From: Meira nashicola
Lineage: Eukaryota; Basidiomycota; Exobasidiomycetes; Exobasidiales; Brachybasidiaceae
DNA length: 64,000 nt
NCBI GenBank assembly: GCA_001600355.1
Contig: BCJU01000003.1
Coordinates: forward strand, 62,001 to 126,000
Direction of reading: 5' to 3'
The notes beneath the pieces were generated by a model. It was given only the letters and a program-made list of their open reading frames with translations. It made no database searches and had not been told where the DNA came from. Below, piece after piece: positions 18,905-26,493 of the stretch (position 1 is its first letter; each line of letters opens with the position of its first letter). Both the position numbers and the translations under genes were made by a program.

Positions 18905-21076
18905 ATGCCAGTTCCAACAAATTGGCATCCAGGAGAAATTGCTGCTCAACAAGCACGTGGATTTGAAGATGCAGTTTGGGGAGGATGGGAATTATATCAA
19001 GAAGGAACGCCAGAATGGATGACGTTATTTTTAACACAATTACCTTTTTTAAGTGTAACAACTATTGATAAAAAAGGTAGACCTTGGTCAACGATATTAC
19101 ATAATGATGGTAATTTAGGTTTCATTCAACCTAAAAAGGATACAGAAAATCATCTATTTATAACTATAAAAGCAATGAGTGGTTTACCAATTCGTGATTG
19201 TTTACTTGATTTACATGAAAAGTTTGCTAGAGGTGAAAGTGCATTCGATCAAGATGGTGTACCCAAGATTGAATTCTTAATGGCAGGTGTTGGAATTATG
19301 TTGAATAATAGAAGGAGAAATAAACTTGAAAGTGTAATCGTTGCAATTCATACGATCCCAAAAGATGAAACAGAAGATCAATTTGTATTTGAAATACAAA
19401 CTATAAGTACATACGGCAATTGTCCGAAATATATAAATACAAGAATTCTTGAACCAACAAAAGAACAACAAGCGGTTCAATCAACTGTCCATTCAAGCTC
19501 ATACTCCGGTCAAGATTTGCCAAAAGAAGTATTGAATTTGATTGAAAGTGCAGATAGCCTTTATTTAGCAACACGTTATTCAGGTAATGATCCTTCTACA
19601 TTTTCACCTGATCCAGCTAAACTTGGAAATAATCATAGAGGAGGACCACCAGGTTTCTTACGTACTTTTTGGGATGAAGAACGTGAAAGAAGATGTTTAA
19701 TTTTACCTGATTGGAGTGGAAATAGATTAATGATGTCTTTTGGTAATATAACAAAAGATCCTTTTGCTGGATTTTCGATTCCGATTTGGCAAAATGATCA
19801 AAGTGGAAATGAGAGAAGTAGTGTAATTTATGCAACTTGTTCTGCTCAAGTTTTAGCAAAAGAAGAAATACAAGATCTTATGCGTGGAGTAAATGGAGCA
19901 GTAAAGATGTGGATAGAAGATTGGACTTTTGCAAAGAATACGATACCCATATATGCCAAGTCACCTAATGATATAAAGAATCTTGAGAAATCAAACGTTG
20001 GATGGTCACCATATAATCCACCTGTTCGATTACTCAAGAGTGAACAATCAAAAATAGGAATATCAACCCAATCAAAAGAAATACGAGCAGAAATGATTAA
20101 TGCTCACTTTTGGTCAGAATCAGTGGCTACATTTACCTTTTCAGTGAATGATAGAGAAATTTCATCAAAGTTTAAGCCTGGTCAACATATCGTCATAGAT
20201 TGTTATGATGCATTGGATACACGATTAACAATGTACGCACATATGGCACAATTCAAAGGAGGAGAAAAAGATTTAAACGATGACGGAACAAGAAGTTGGA
20301 CGATTGCTTATGCTTCACCTTCTACTACAAATTCATGGCAATTCGAAATCGTTTTAAGAAGAAAGGATAGAGGTGGTGTAACGCCAACACTATTTCGTAT
20401 AGGCAAATATATAAGTGAAGCATTAGAGGAAGGTATGAAACCACCTCCATTCAAAACAAAGATGAACGTTTTAGGTTTAGATGGTTCAAGTTTTTTACCT
20501 GTTCGTAAAGCAACATCTAGTAATCCACTTCAACTTGTTTATTTATTATCGGGTATAGGACTTACACCTATCTTATCACATTTATCTTCTTTAGCAAAAG
20601 ATGGAGAAGCACATGCAAATATTTTAATCATTCTTGCTACACGTAAAAATGAAGCTGGAATAATGCAAAATATCATACGAAACGCAATCAGTCGAGATTT
20701 AACAAGCAACACAATTGATAAACGTCTAAATATCAAGTTGATTTTACTCATTTCCAATACAGAATTAGAAGATGAAAGTAAGGGTGTTGATGATCTTGAA
20801 CAAGAAGACGAAGGGTGGGAATCACTTCCAAAAGATATAAACGTAGAAGTAACTCAACTACAAGGAAAACGAATTACGCCTTTATCTTTCGTTCAAACTG
20901 AACGAGAGACTTCTAACGAATTCATCCTCTCTTCTTCTGATGCTAAAACTTACATGGAAAGTGTTGATATGGCTCTTATTTGTGCAGCACAAAAGTTTAC
21001 AAAAGTAGCACAAGAATCTTTAATACGAGCAGGTGTGCGGGAAGATGTTCAACATATTGAATCTTTCTCTTTCTAA
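18905..21076 (+). CDS. Fusion flavoprotein: PNPOx-like split barrels plus ferredoxin-reductase-type module
   Basis: A 723-residue single-exon protein. Residues about 1-370 look like pyridoxamine-phosphate-oxidase-type FMN split barrels, probably two copies; markers are PKYINTR (residues 178-184) and the segments SVTTIDKKGRPWSTIL and LILPDWSGNRLMMSFGNI. Residues about 390-720 resemble a ferredoxin-NADP reductase: an FAD-binding barrel (FKPGQHIVIDCYD, then RSWTIAYASPS) and an NAD(P)-binding fold (LSGIGLTPILSHL). A C-terminal 2Fe-2S domain, present in many relatives, is absent. Such fusions are known in fungi and bacteria but their reaction is mostly undefined; an FMN/FAD/NAD(P) electron-transfer role is inferred. 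No signal peptide is seen, so it is probably cytosolic. Confidence 0.78.
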   Translation: MPVPTNWHPGEIAAQQARGFEDAVWGGWELYQEGTPEWMTLFLTQLPFLSVTTIDKKGRPWSTILHNDGNLGFIQPKKDTENHLFITIKAMSGLPIRDCLLDLHEKFARGESAFDQDGVPKIEFLMAGVGIMLNNRRRNKLESVIVAIHTIPKDETEDQFVFEIQTISTYGNCPKYINTRILEPTKEQQAVQSTVHSSSYSGQDLPKEVLNLIESADSLYLATRYSGNDPSTFSPDPAKLGNNHRGGPPGFLRTFWDEERERRCLILPDWSGNRLMMSFGNITKDPFAGFSIPIWQNDQSGNERSSVIYATCSAQVLAKEEIQDLMRGVNGAVKMWIEDWTFAKNTIPIYAKSPNDIKNLEKSNVGWSPYNPPVRLLKSEQSKIGISTQSKEIRAEMINAHFWSESVATFTFSVNDREISSKFKPGQHIVIDCYDALDTRLTMYAHMAQFKGGEKDLNDDGTRSWTIAYASPSTTNSWQFEIVLRRKDRGGVTPTLFRIGKYISEALEEGMKPPPFKTKMNVLGLDGSSFLPVRKATSSNPLQLVYLLSGIGLTPILSHLSSLAKDGEAHANILIILATRKNEAGIMQNIIRNAISRDLTSNTIDKRLNIKLILLISNTELEDESKGVDDLEQEDEGWESLPKDINVEVTQLQGKRITPLSFVQTERETSNEFILSSSDAKTYMESVDMALICAAQKFTKVAQESLIRAGVREDVQHIESFSF

Positions 21077-21180
21077 TGATGAAGATATGTTGATCTGCAA
21101 CATTGAAAGGCAAGCTAGGGTACGAAGTATTATGAAAGCTTCGTTGTACTCATAGCGTTTCGTAATTTGCTTCATGTATA

Positions 21181-21444
21181 TCATATTTCATTACAATCTT
21201 CAATATGTCTAATACCTTTTTCCATCAAATATTCGGATGTTCCTTTCGTGCCAACTTTAGCCGTAATACAAGTACCTGTCATACATAATTTTGCTTCACG
21301 AGAACTTGAATCAATACCGAAAGACGCTTGCTTGATCATCTTCACCTGTGAGCGTGGTGGCGTTGTATCATTGGGAGTAGGAAGACTTGTAACAAAAGCA
21401 ATGAATGCTAAATAAATTATAACTTTGAACAAAATCATCTTCAT
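21181..21444 (-). CDS. Small secreted protein, family 1 copy 1 (short)
   Basis: An 87-residue protein starting at the ATG at 21444 (the in-frame codon further up is TTG). A signal peptide of about 20 residues (MKMILFKVIIYLAFIAFVTS) is followed by the family 1 motif SQVKMIKQASFGI and a Lys/Cys segment (REAKLCMTGTC). It stops about 30 residues after that and lacks the downstream parts of the other copies (the HAExLRxATxMTDT block and the C-terminal helix). It may be a truncated relative or an independently shortened member. It has no similarity to any family I know. First of five minus-strand family 1 copies between 21.2 and 24.7 kb. Confidence 0.6.
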   Translation of the reverse strand: MKMILFKVIIYLAFIAFVTSLPTPNDTTPPRSQVKMIKQASFGIDSSSREAKLCMTGTCITAKVGTKGTSEYLMEKGIRHIEDCNEI

Positions 21445-21729
21445 GACGAATTTGATCAAGATAAATTGGATATAGAGTCGAAACGAAGATCATCTTATTT
21501 CATTTTCACATTATATTTTTATGCATTTATACAAACTTCGATCGTAAGTATGCCTGTTTGCATAAAGGCTAAGTTTTGAGTATCATTCAGACCCGCTGCA
21601 TGCATAAATAATATACAAATATCAATCGAAGTCTTAACACAGCATAAAATTTGAAAACAACAAAGAACAAGGATGGGAAAGCGGAAACAGTCAGATACTT
21701 TCCTATATGTTATAAAAGAAATATCCCAT

Positions 21730-22119
21730 TCAATAACTTCTTCTCTGACCTCTTTCGATAACCCTTTCGAGAGCACGTGGAGAGCTTGCACCTCCAAATT
21801 GATGGTTTGTATCGGTCATTCGTGTTGCTTCTCTTAAATTTTCTGAATGTTGAGAATATTGTCCTATATTTCCTAAAGCTTGTTTTGCTAAACGTTCAGC
21901 GTGTTCTGGCTTTCTAAGAGCAGTAGCAAGACAAGCTCCAAAAGAACATAAAGCTGCTTTTGCTTTACTTAATTCCATTCCTCTATAAGCTGTTTTAATT
22001 TGATGAACTTGTGAGCCTGGTTGTTGATTTCCAGCAGGAATAGGAACGCTAATAATCATGATGCTATTGAATTACATCAACAAAAAGACGTAAAGTATAA
22101 ACTTAGCTAAAGTTTTCAT
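21730..22119 (-). pseudogene. Small secreted protein, family 1 copy 2, stop codon in signal peptide
   Basis: Reading from the ATG at 22119, codons 1-15 encode a signal-peptide-like start (MKTLAKFILYVFLLM), codon 16 is TAA (22072-22074), and the same frame continues with the family motif (SQVHQIKTAYRGM) to the stop at 21730. In three other copies the position of this TAA is a Gln after a run of leucines, so a single C-to-T change from CAA explains it. An ATG at 22059 could restart translation (109 residues) but would lack the signal peptide. The copy keeps the block LREATRMTDTNHQFGGA. It is probably a recent pseudogene, or it encodes a protein no longer secreted. Confidence 0.65.
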
Positions 22120-22372
22120 CACGAAAAAGAAATATAAGAATCAAAACTTGTTGATGACGATTTATAAAAAGAGTTTGGTACAACATGTCTATACTATTTA
22201 TATTATCACATTTACATCACAAAAACGTTTACTGGCAATTGTAGGGTTTCCCCGAACAAAAGAATATGCTCTTTAGCCTCGACTAGGGCTAACTTCCGAG
22301 ATTTCTTAGTCCCGCCGCCAAGAAGGATCGAGGCATATAAAACATTAGACCCTTGACACTGGAGCAGTCGAA

Positions 22373-22818
22373 TTAGTTAGGACCAGATTTTTGACTGATT
22401 GAAGGTAGTTTATTTGCTTTTGCTATTCTACTATCATATTCACTTAATGTTTTTGAACCAGCAGTAGCTATTTTGTTAAGTTGTTAGTAGATTTTGCACC
22501 TCCAACATTATGAGCGGTATCTGTCATTTTAACAGCTGCTCTTAAATGATTTGCGTGATTTTGAATATCTTTAATATAATTTTGACTTTTAGCTTCATAC
22601 TTTTGTGATATTCCTTTCAACCCAATCGTTGCTGCACCTTTTGCTCCTGCTTTACAAAATGTTGCTTTCCATGAACAGCTACTCATACCTGATGTAGCAG
22701 CTTTAATTCGTCCTACTTGTGAATTTGGTGCAATATTACCAAGTGAACCGGCAATTGTATATGAAGCAAAAAGCTGCATTAATAAAGTTGTATAAACAAT
22801 GAGTTTGACGAACATCAT
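22373..22818 (-). pseudogene. Small secreted protein, family 1 copy 3, frameshifted
   Basis: From the ATG at 22818 the open frame gives about 116 residues with a signal peptide, SQVGRIKAATSGMSSCS and AAVKMTDTAHNVGGAKS, then stops at 22468. The other frame continues directly with IATAGSKTLSEYDSRIA and ends at 22373, which aligns with the C-terminal part of the intact copy (SGVKTLKKYDNRVA). The switch lies at a run of four A (minus strand, 22471-22474); one more A would join the two frames. Either a real frameshift has truncated the protein or the assembly lost a base. A promoter box shared with copies 4 and 5 lies 134 bp upstream. Confidence 0.65.
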
Positions 22819-22951
22819 CAAGGCAAGTTCTTCAAGATTAGTGTTATGGTATAGAAAATAGAGGTTTTGAAAGGACTTAAATTTTATTCGTTTTTGAAAC
22901 AGAACACTTCAAAAGTTCAACGGAATGAAATGGGGCTGAAGCACTTCTTCT

Positions 22952-22966
22952 GCCCCTCGTACGGCT
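22952..22966 (-). promoter_or_regulatory. Family 1 promoter box, copy 3 gene
   Basis: Plus-strand GCCCCTCGTACGGCT, 134 bp upstream of the ATG at 22818. Similar flanking sequence (GGGGCTGAA just to its left on the plus strand) is shared with the box before copy 4. Confidence 0.5.
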
Positions 22967-23186
22967 ATCAGATCGATTGTGAGTTTCCTAAGAAGCTGTA
23001 TATGTGACAACGCCCCACATGCTTTTTTGTCACACTATTTTCGATTTTATCAAAGTCAAAAGCTCCATCGGGCTGATTGTTTAAGATGATCAGTCTTCCT
23101 TCGCTAGAAGGTTGATAAAATATCTAAAAAATAAATTGAAAATCTATAAAAGAGAAGAACACTTGAAAATATAGAGAAGAATATGT

Positions 23187-23702
23187 CTAAATCGCTCCAC
23201 TCATCATATCAAAGCTATTCAAACGACCAAAAGAACCAGAATTTTGTCTTGAAGCTGCTGCTTTATTTGCTTTGTTCGCACTTGCGACTCTATTATCATA
23301 TTTTTTTAAAGTTTTTACACCGGAATTAATTACTCTAGTTTGATGTTTCTCAGATTTTACACCTCCAAAGTTACCAGATGTATCTCTTGTTTTCGTTGCT
23401 ACTCTCAAATCTTCTGCATGTCCTTTCATCTTCTTAAGGTTATTTTCTACTTTTGCATCCCAATGTTGAGCTTTTCTTTCTAGTGTTTTAGAACCTGTTA
23501 ATTCTGCTCCAACTTGAGTAATTCCTGCTGCAACATTACATAATCTTGCTTTAATTGAACATGAAGCCATACCAGATTTAGCTGCTTTAATTTTTCCTAC
23601 TTGTGTTGTTGTTTGCGCAGCTTTATGCACTGGACCAGCAGTGATAACTGTAATACAGAATTGCAACAATAAAATCGTATAAAAAACTGATTTGATAAAC
23701 AT
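23187..23702 (-). CDS. Small secreted protein, family 1 copy 4 (intact reference copy)
   Basis: 171 residues, the longest and only clearly intact family 1 member. Signal peptide at residues 1-22 (ends TVITAG), then TQVGKIKAAKSGMASCSIKA with two cysteines in the C-x7-C segment ASCSIKARLCN, a helical middle, the block LRVATKTRDTSGNFGGVKS, and a Lys/Ala-rich C-terminal helix (NSGVKTLKKYDNRVASANKA). It is basic and small, has no known domain and is presumably released from the cell. An effector-like role is possible but is inferred only from secretion and rapid paralogue divergence. It has a shared promoter box at 23843-23857 and a tandem 28-bp repeat further up. Confidence 0.75.
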   Translation of the reverse strand: MFIKSVFYTILLLQFCITVITAGPVHKAAQTTTQVGKIKAAKSGMASCSIKARLCNVAAGITQVGAELTGSKTLERKAQHWDAKVENNLKKMKGHAEDLRVATKTRDTSGNFGGVKSEKHQTRVINSGVKTLKKYDNRVASANKANKAAASRQNSGSFGRLNSFDMMSGAI

Positions 23703-23842
23703 TTTCTACTAAAAGAATATACTATTCAAAGTAGTTTGTAAAGATAAAAGAATATTTTAACAGACTTGAATTTTGCCAGCTTTTTAAGTAGAACAGACAT
23801 GAAGAGCATAACATGATAAATAAGGCTGAATACACATCTTGC

Positions 23843-23857
23843 GCCCCTCGTACGGCT
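23843..23857 (-). promoter_or_regulatory. Family 1 promoter box, copy 4 gene
   Basis: Plus-strand GCCCCTCGTACGGCT, identical to 22952-22966 and 141 bp upstream of the ATG at 23702. It is followed by TGACAGAGACAGCC and then the 28-bp repeats. Confidence 0.5.
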
Positions 23858-23880
23858 GACAGAGACAGCCGTGGCGGTCT

Positions 23881-23996
23881 ATATGTGAGATCGCCCTATA
23901 AGGGGATCTATACGAAGATCACCCCGTAAGAGGATCCATGTGTAGATCGCCCTGTATGAATTTTCATATAAAGATCACCCGAAGCGTCATTATGTT
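23881..23996. repeat. Degenerate 28-bp tandem repeat, about four copies
   Basis: Units begin at 23881, 23910, 23938 and 23966 (28-29 bp each; the last is partial). Each carries the core AGATC(G/A)CCC followed by a variable GTAAGAGGATC-like tail. The repeat lies 180-300 bp upstream of the intact family 1 gene. Confidence 0.6.
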
Positions 23997-24259
23997 CAAC
24001 TTATTTTAAGTCCCATGAACTCTATTATCAAAAGGGTCTGATTGCTTTTTTTATGAGTCTATTTCTGATAAACACGCTAAAAAACGAAAGGAAAATAAAA
24101 TCAAATTGAGAAATGAAATATGAAATATGAAATATGAAAAACGAAAGTTGAAAAACTATAATTGCGAGGGTACAGAATATAATCGAATATGAATGCTTCT
24201 ATATTGCTATACCCATCATTTCAAAGCTGTAAATATGACCGAAAGAGATATTATTGTCT

Positions 24260-24722
24260 TTAAGCTGCTGCTCTTCTTTTTTGTCTATATGCTTTTCTTG
24301 CTAACCTCGCATTTTCTGCATTTGCTACCTTTGTATCATACTTATTCAATGTATCACTACCAGAGTAAAAAACTTTATCAAGTTCATTTTGAGATTTAGC
24401 ACCTCCAAGATTAGGAGAAGTATCTTTTTTTTGTTGCTGCTCTTAAATCTTCTACGTGACCTTTCATCTTTACTTGATTTTCTCGAGATTTTTGATAAAG
24501 TTTTGGTGCCGTATCCTCCAATCCTACAGCTTCTAATACTCTTCCACCAGCATGACATAGTTTTGATTTAATTGAACATGAAGTCATACCAGATCGAGCA
24601 GCTTTAATCTTTTCTACTTGTGTTGTTGGTCGCGTAACAGTTTTAACTGGACCAGCATTGATGATTACAATACAACAAATCTGTAATAACAAAAATGCAT
24701 AAAAAGTTAACTTGATGAACAT
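24260..24722 (-). pseudogene. Small secreted protein, family 1 copy 5, frameshifted at an A8 run
   Basis: From the ATG at 24722 the open frame has a signal peptide very like copy 4, TQVEKIKAARSGMTSCS, and the start of the LRAATK block, then ends at 24411. A second frame continues with DTSPNLGGAKSQNEL and LNKYDTKVANAENA and stops at 24260, matching the C-terminus of copy 4. The break falls exactly at a run of eight A on the minus strand (24425-24432); seven or ten A would keep the frame, and ten would match the length of the other copies. It could be a pseudogene, an assembly error, or a site of polymerase slippage. Confidence 0.65.
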
Positions 24723-24856
24723 GTTTGAGGAAAATATACTATCTCTGCTAAAAATTATAGGTAGTGGTTAGATAAAAAGACTTAAATTTGACTTGTTTTA
24801 AATAGAAAACAATAAGAGTACAAAGGAATAGATAAATCTGAATGAACACTTTTAAT

Positions 24857-24871
24857 GCCCCTTGTGCGGCT
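24857..24871 (-). promoter_or_regulatory. Family 1 promoter box, copy 5 gene
   Basis: Plus-strand GCCCCTTGTGCGGCT, two changes from the other two boxes, 135 bp upstream of the ATG at 24722. Confidence 0.45.
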
Positions 24872-25042
24872 TACAGCAAATCGGCTGTGATTGTTTAACG
24901 CGGCTGCTTAAGTGTGAATTATACATGCTGTGTTTGGCTCCCCGTCAACTTAAAGTTGCGATTTACATCAGATCGGGTGTGATTGTTTAACGCGGCTCTA
25001 TAAGTGTATTCTATACATGCTGTGTTTAGCTCACCGTCAACT
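24871..25042. repeat. 80-bp direct repeat, two copies
   Basis: 24871-24950 and 24963-25042 align over 80 bp with a few mismatches; both contain GTGATTGTTTAACGCGGCT and end in CCGTCAACT. They lie between family 1 copy 5 and the first family 2 gene, directly upstream of the family 1 box at 24857. Confidence 0.75.
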
Positions 25043-25318
25043 CAAATTTACGAATGGGCTAATTGTTCTTTCGAGAGCATATCCCCGCAAACCCTGCTAT
25101 AAACACTTTTCTCCAATCGGAACTTAGTAAAGAGAGTGGATATGCTGTTAGACTTTTTGTGATATGTTTATTCATCATCTCAATATAAAAAAGGTGTCAA
25201 AAAAAGTGTTTAAAACGTTCATATCGAAATTATTTTCAAGAAAATATACAAAATATAATATGTGGTAAAAATGGGCAACCTTGTAAATTGTGAGAGTTTA
25301 TAAAAGTTATAAATCTGA

Positions 25319-25633
25319 TCAAATACCGAGACCAATCATTCTATCTTGAGCTTTAGTGAATGCTTTATGTCCTATAGCTTCAACTTTCCTTCCTTTCCTT
25401 TGTGCTGCTGCATCAAGAGAACTACTAACTTTACCAGCGCCCATAGCCTTTGTGATCTTTGATCCACTTCTATATAAACTAGCTTGAGCTTTTGCTACTG
25501 TACGTTGTAAGCGTACATTTCGTTTTTCTAATCGTTCTTCTTTTGCAGAAGGTAAAGGTAAACAATCGATTGTTTGAATTAGGTTGAGGCAGAATACCCA
25601 GACCAATAATAAAAAGTGAAAAGAGAAATTCAT
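25319..25633 (-). CDS. Small secreted protein, family 2 copy 1
   Basis: 104 residues from the ATG at 25633; in-frame codons further up give only a TTG start. The signal peptide (MNFSFHFLLLVWVFCLNLIQ, cut near residue 24) is followed by a short pro-like segment ending LEKR, a Kex2-type site, and then a basic helix-rich mature part with VAKAQASLYRSGSKITKAMG. It is clearly paralogous to the gene at 26062-26352: the two share FLLLVWV, RTVAKAQ/HTVAKAQ, GSKIT and AVGAGRV/AMGAGKV. No known domain. The gene stands alone on the minus strand and has a duplicated upstream element at 25746-25793. Secretion with a Kex2 site suggests a small processed peptide; its role is unknown. Confidence 0.68.
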   Translation of the reverse strand: MNFSFHFLLLVWVFCLNLIQTIDCLPLPSAKEERLEKRNVRLQRTVAKAQASLYRSGSKITKAMGAGKVSSSLDAAAQRKGRKVEAIGHKAFTKAQDRMIGLGI

Positions 25634-25745
25634 TCTTGAGATTGACTCTACTGACTGATTCAAATGCTTATGTTTTGATGGTAGGAACAATGAAAAAGTT
25701 TAATCCACATTTTCGTCTTTTTTAAACCTTTCAAAATTCAGGGCA

Positions 25746-25793
25746 AGGGGCAATTTGTGTATGTTGAAAATATATTCGTCCCGCTGGGGCTGT
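25746..25793 (-). promoter_or_regulatory. Family 2 shared upstream element, copy 1
   Basis: Contains CAATTTGTGTATG, TATTCGTCCCGCT and GGGGCTGT in the same order as 26444-26493. It starts 113 bp upstream of the ATG at 25633. Confidence 0.5.
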
Positions 25794-26061
25794 GTGTTTG
25801 TGGGATTGCACACCGCATTAAACTTTATGTCACTGCATCACTAATTATTGAAGAGTCACTCACTTTTCATTACGATCTATTCAAATCATTTTATACCTTG
25901 ATAAAATTGCAATAAATAATATCAAGCTCTACTTTTGGGATTCATCATCCTAGTATGAATATGAGTGGTCAAATGTACGCATAGATGAAATATCAGATAA
26001 AGCGAAAAAGGTGGTCACACCTTATAAATGTAGAGTGACGTATTTAAAGAATCAGTCTGCG

Positions 26062-26352
26062 TCACGGGCTTGATTTGCTATGCGGTTTGTATCCTATAAA
26101 TTCTACTTTCTTTTCTCTATTTACTGCAACTCTATCAAGAAAACCTCCAACTCTACCAGCTCCAACAGCATAAGTTATCTTTGATCCACATTTAGCTAAA
26201 CCCACTTGAGCTTTTGCTACTGTATGTCTTAAACGTTGCTTTCCTCCTCCTCTTTTTTCCATTTGTATAGGTAAAGATACACATTGACTCGTTTGAGCTA
26301 AATAAAGGCATGATACCCAAACGAGCAATAAAAATTCATAAGACAATTTCAT
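26062..26352 (-). CDS. Small secreted protein, family 2 copy 2
   Basis: 96 residues from the ATG at 26352; an earlier in-frame ATG at 26394 would add 14 residues before the signal peptide and is less likely. Signal peptide MKLSYEFLLLVWVSCLYLAQ, then MEKR (Kex2-type site) and GGGKQRLRHTVAKAQVGLAK, GSKITYAVGAGRVGG and a basic tail. It aligns along most of its length with the gene at 25319-25633, but the last 15 residues differ and are shorter, perhaps a C-terminal change. No known domain. A duplicated upstream element lies at 26444-26493. Confidence 0.65.
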   Translation of the reverse strand: MKLSYEFLLLVWVSCLYLAQTSQCVSLPIQMEKRGGGKQRLRHTVAKAQVGLAKCGSKITYAVGAGRVGGFLDRVAVNREKKVEFIGYKPHSKSSP

Positions 26353-26443
26353 ATTGCGAATTGACTTGGCAAATTCAAATTCTTGCAATTTCATGATGGA
26401 GATCAAGAAAAGAGATTATACAACCTGCAAAACATCAGGGTGA

Positions 26444-26493
26444 AGGGGACAATTTGTGTATGATGAAGAATTATTCGTCCCGCTCGAGGCTGT
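26444..26493 (-). promoter_or_regulatory. Family 2 shared upstream element, copy 2
   Basis: Carries AGGGGACAATTTGTGTATG, TTATTCGTCCCGCT and GAGGCTGT, matching 25746-25793 almost base for base. It starts 92 bp upstream of the chosen ATG at 26352. Confidence 0.5.

Noticed and set aside
22066..22077. A mini-intron that would remove the TAA in family 1 copy 2
   Set aside because: The only GT...AG pair around the stop is 12 nt long, far below the 56-75 nt introns seen elsewhere.
23881..23996. The 28-bp repeats as a CRISPR array
   Set aside because: Units are contiguous and degenerate, without unique spacers, and the genome is fungal.
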